Shown here: positions 63,435 through 64,000 of the stretch, piece by piece
Numbering within the stretch: the first letter of the stretch is position 1
Layout: each line of letters begins with the position of its first letter
DNA from: Sphingorhabdus sp.
Lineage (GTDB): Bacteria > Pseudomonadota > Alphaproteobacteria > Sphingomonadales > Sphingomonadaceae
Assembly (NCBI GenBank): GCA_028279555.1
Contig: JANQNO010000005.1
Span: 62,001-126,000 of the forward strand
Direction of reading: 5' to 3'
DNA length: 64,000 bases
Notes under the pieces: model-generated
What the model saw: only the letters and a program-made list of their open reading frames with translations
The model's database searches: none
What the model was told of the DNA's origin: nothing
Made by a program: the position numbers and the translations under genes

Positions 63435-64000
63435 CATGGACAGAATTGCAGCTTTCGGACTGTCATTTGCGGCGATCTGCCTATGCGCGAATGCACCGGT
63501 TGGTGATGGCCAGCAAGATCGCGGCTCGATGGATACCGCGCTGTCTGGCATTGTTGAAAAGGGCGCTACGGCCAAGATCCACACCGCGGGAGACGGCGCG
63601 TTTCAGCCCGGCATCAACCATGTCCGCTTCGACGCATGGGCGGGCAAACCGATCCCGGCCTTCATTTTCGTGCCCGAGGGCGTTGATGCGAGCAAGGCAC
63701 CCATCATGGTCATGATGCATGGCGCGAAACGCGGGGCGGCTCGCTATCTGAGCGAGTGGGTACCGCATGCCCAGAAAAAGGGCGTGGTTATCATTGCGCC
63801 GAAATTCTCAAGGGAGGATTTCAGGGGATCGCGGCGCTACAATAGCGGTCATGTCTTCACCTCGAAAAAGGACGGTAGCAAGCGGCGCGACGAGGAGAAA
63901 TGGTCCTTCTCCGCCATAGAACCGCTGTTCGATGCGGTGGTCAAACGGCTCGGCAGCGACCAGAAGCAATATACGTTGTATGGCCATTCCGCCGGGTCGC
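63435..64000 (+). CDS. N-terminal part of a secreted alpha/beta hydrolase
   Basis: An open frame of 188 codons from ATG 63435 (preceded by AGAGGAGG) running off the window. It starts with a hydrophobic signal-like stretch (AAFGLSFAAICLCANA). Features of an alpha/beta hydrolase of the dienelactone-hydrolase or esterase type are IMVMMHGAKRGAARYLSEWVP and, just before the edge, YGHSAGS, the nucleophile elbow. The rest lies outside. Confidence 0.82.

Overview
The window is a chromosomal segment of an alphaproteobacterium, most likely a sphingomonad (Sphingomonadales). The signs are SspB with its acidic linker and ClpX-binding tail, ATP12, a DUF2585 protein, CobS/CobT, a metX-metW pair, sphingomonad-type Fur and PHO boxes, TonB receptors with 'IVVTG' plug starts, and a sigma-F/NrsF operon arranged as in Caulobacter. 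About 79 protein genes plus one decayed gene are packed with no gene-free gap over 300 bases. I found no tRNA, rRNA, CRISPR, transposase or phage gene.

Layout. 1-4.7 kb: end of an unidentified gene, then a divergent iron-uptake locus (TonB receptor against a membrane protein plus a PepSY protein) around two Fur boxes. 4.9-7.6 kb: a lipoprotein, a PEP-CTERM-like secreted protein and a TPR lipoprotein. 7.6-10.1 kb: a leftward block with an accessory look (winged-helix protein, RadC-type protein, membrane protein, unknown, LuxR-type protein with a C-terminal membrane helix). 10.3-14.1 kb: a tightly overlapping run fluC-RluC/D-PaiB-HAD-78 aa protein-ATP12. 14.2-17.1 kb: PilZ, gmk, DUF2585, YjbR-like, sspB. 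17.4-20.5 kb: hisB-hisH-hisA-hisF with a palindromic repeat in each intergenic gap. 20.7-24.5 kb: a six-gene bufferin-type operon (DUF2282 precursor peptide, DUF692 enzyme, DUF2063 partner, DoxX, ECF sigma factor, NrsF anti-sigma). 24.5-26.8 kb: groES-groEL behind an RpoH-like promoter and a perfect CIRCE. 26.8-32.7 kb: exported agmatine-deiminase-like lipoprotein, PQQ-type sugar dehydrogenase, rhomboid protease, carotenoid oxygenase, lipoprotein. 32.7-42.2 kb: the whole Pho module (phoB, phoU, pstBACS, phosphate porin, phoR) with two PHO boxes. 42.3-52.6 kb: cysS, nitroreductase, GNAT, cobT, PBP1A, an AbrB-Doc toxin-antitoxin pair, cobS. 52.7-56.0 kb: a rightward cluster of DUF1428, GST, two VOC proteins and SRPBCC. 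56-64 kb: J-domain protein, bolA, ankyrin, cupin, pirin, alpha/beta hydrolase, DUF2332, metW-metX and the start of another hydrolase.

The standout system is the bufferin-type operon at 20.7-24.5 kb. It combines a Cys-containing precursor peptide, its predicted modifying enzyme and partner, and its own metal-responsive sigma/anti-sigma pair under what looks like a sigma-F promoter. A palindromic repeat appears to have been captured in frame into the end of the modifying enzyme. Short palindromic repeats of at least three sequence types are scattered through intergenic regions; one supplies the ribosome binding site of hisA.
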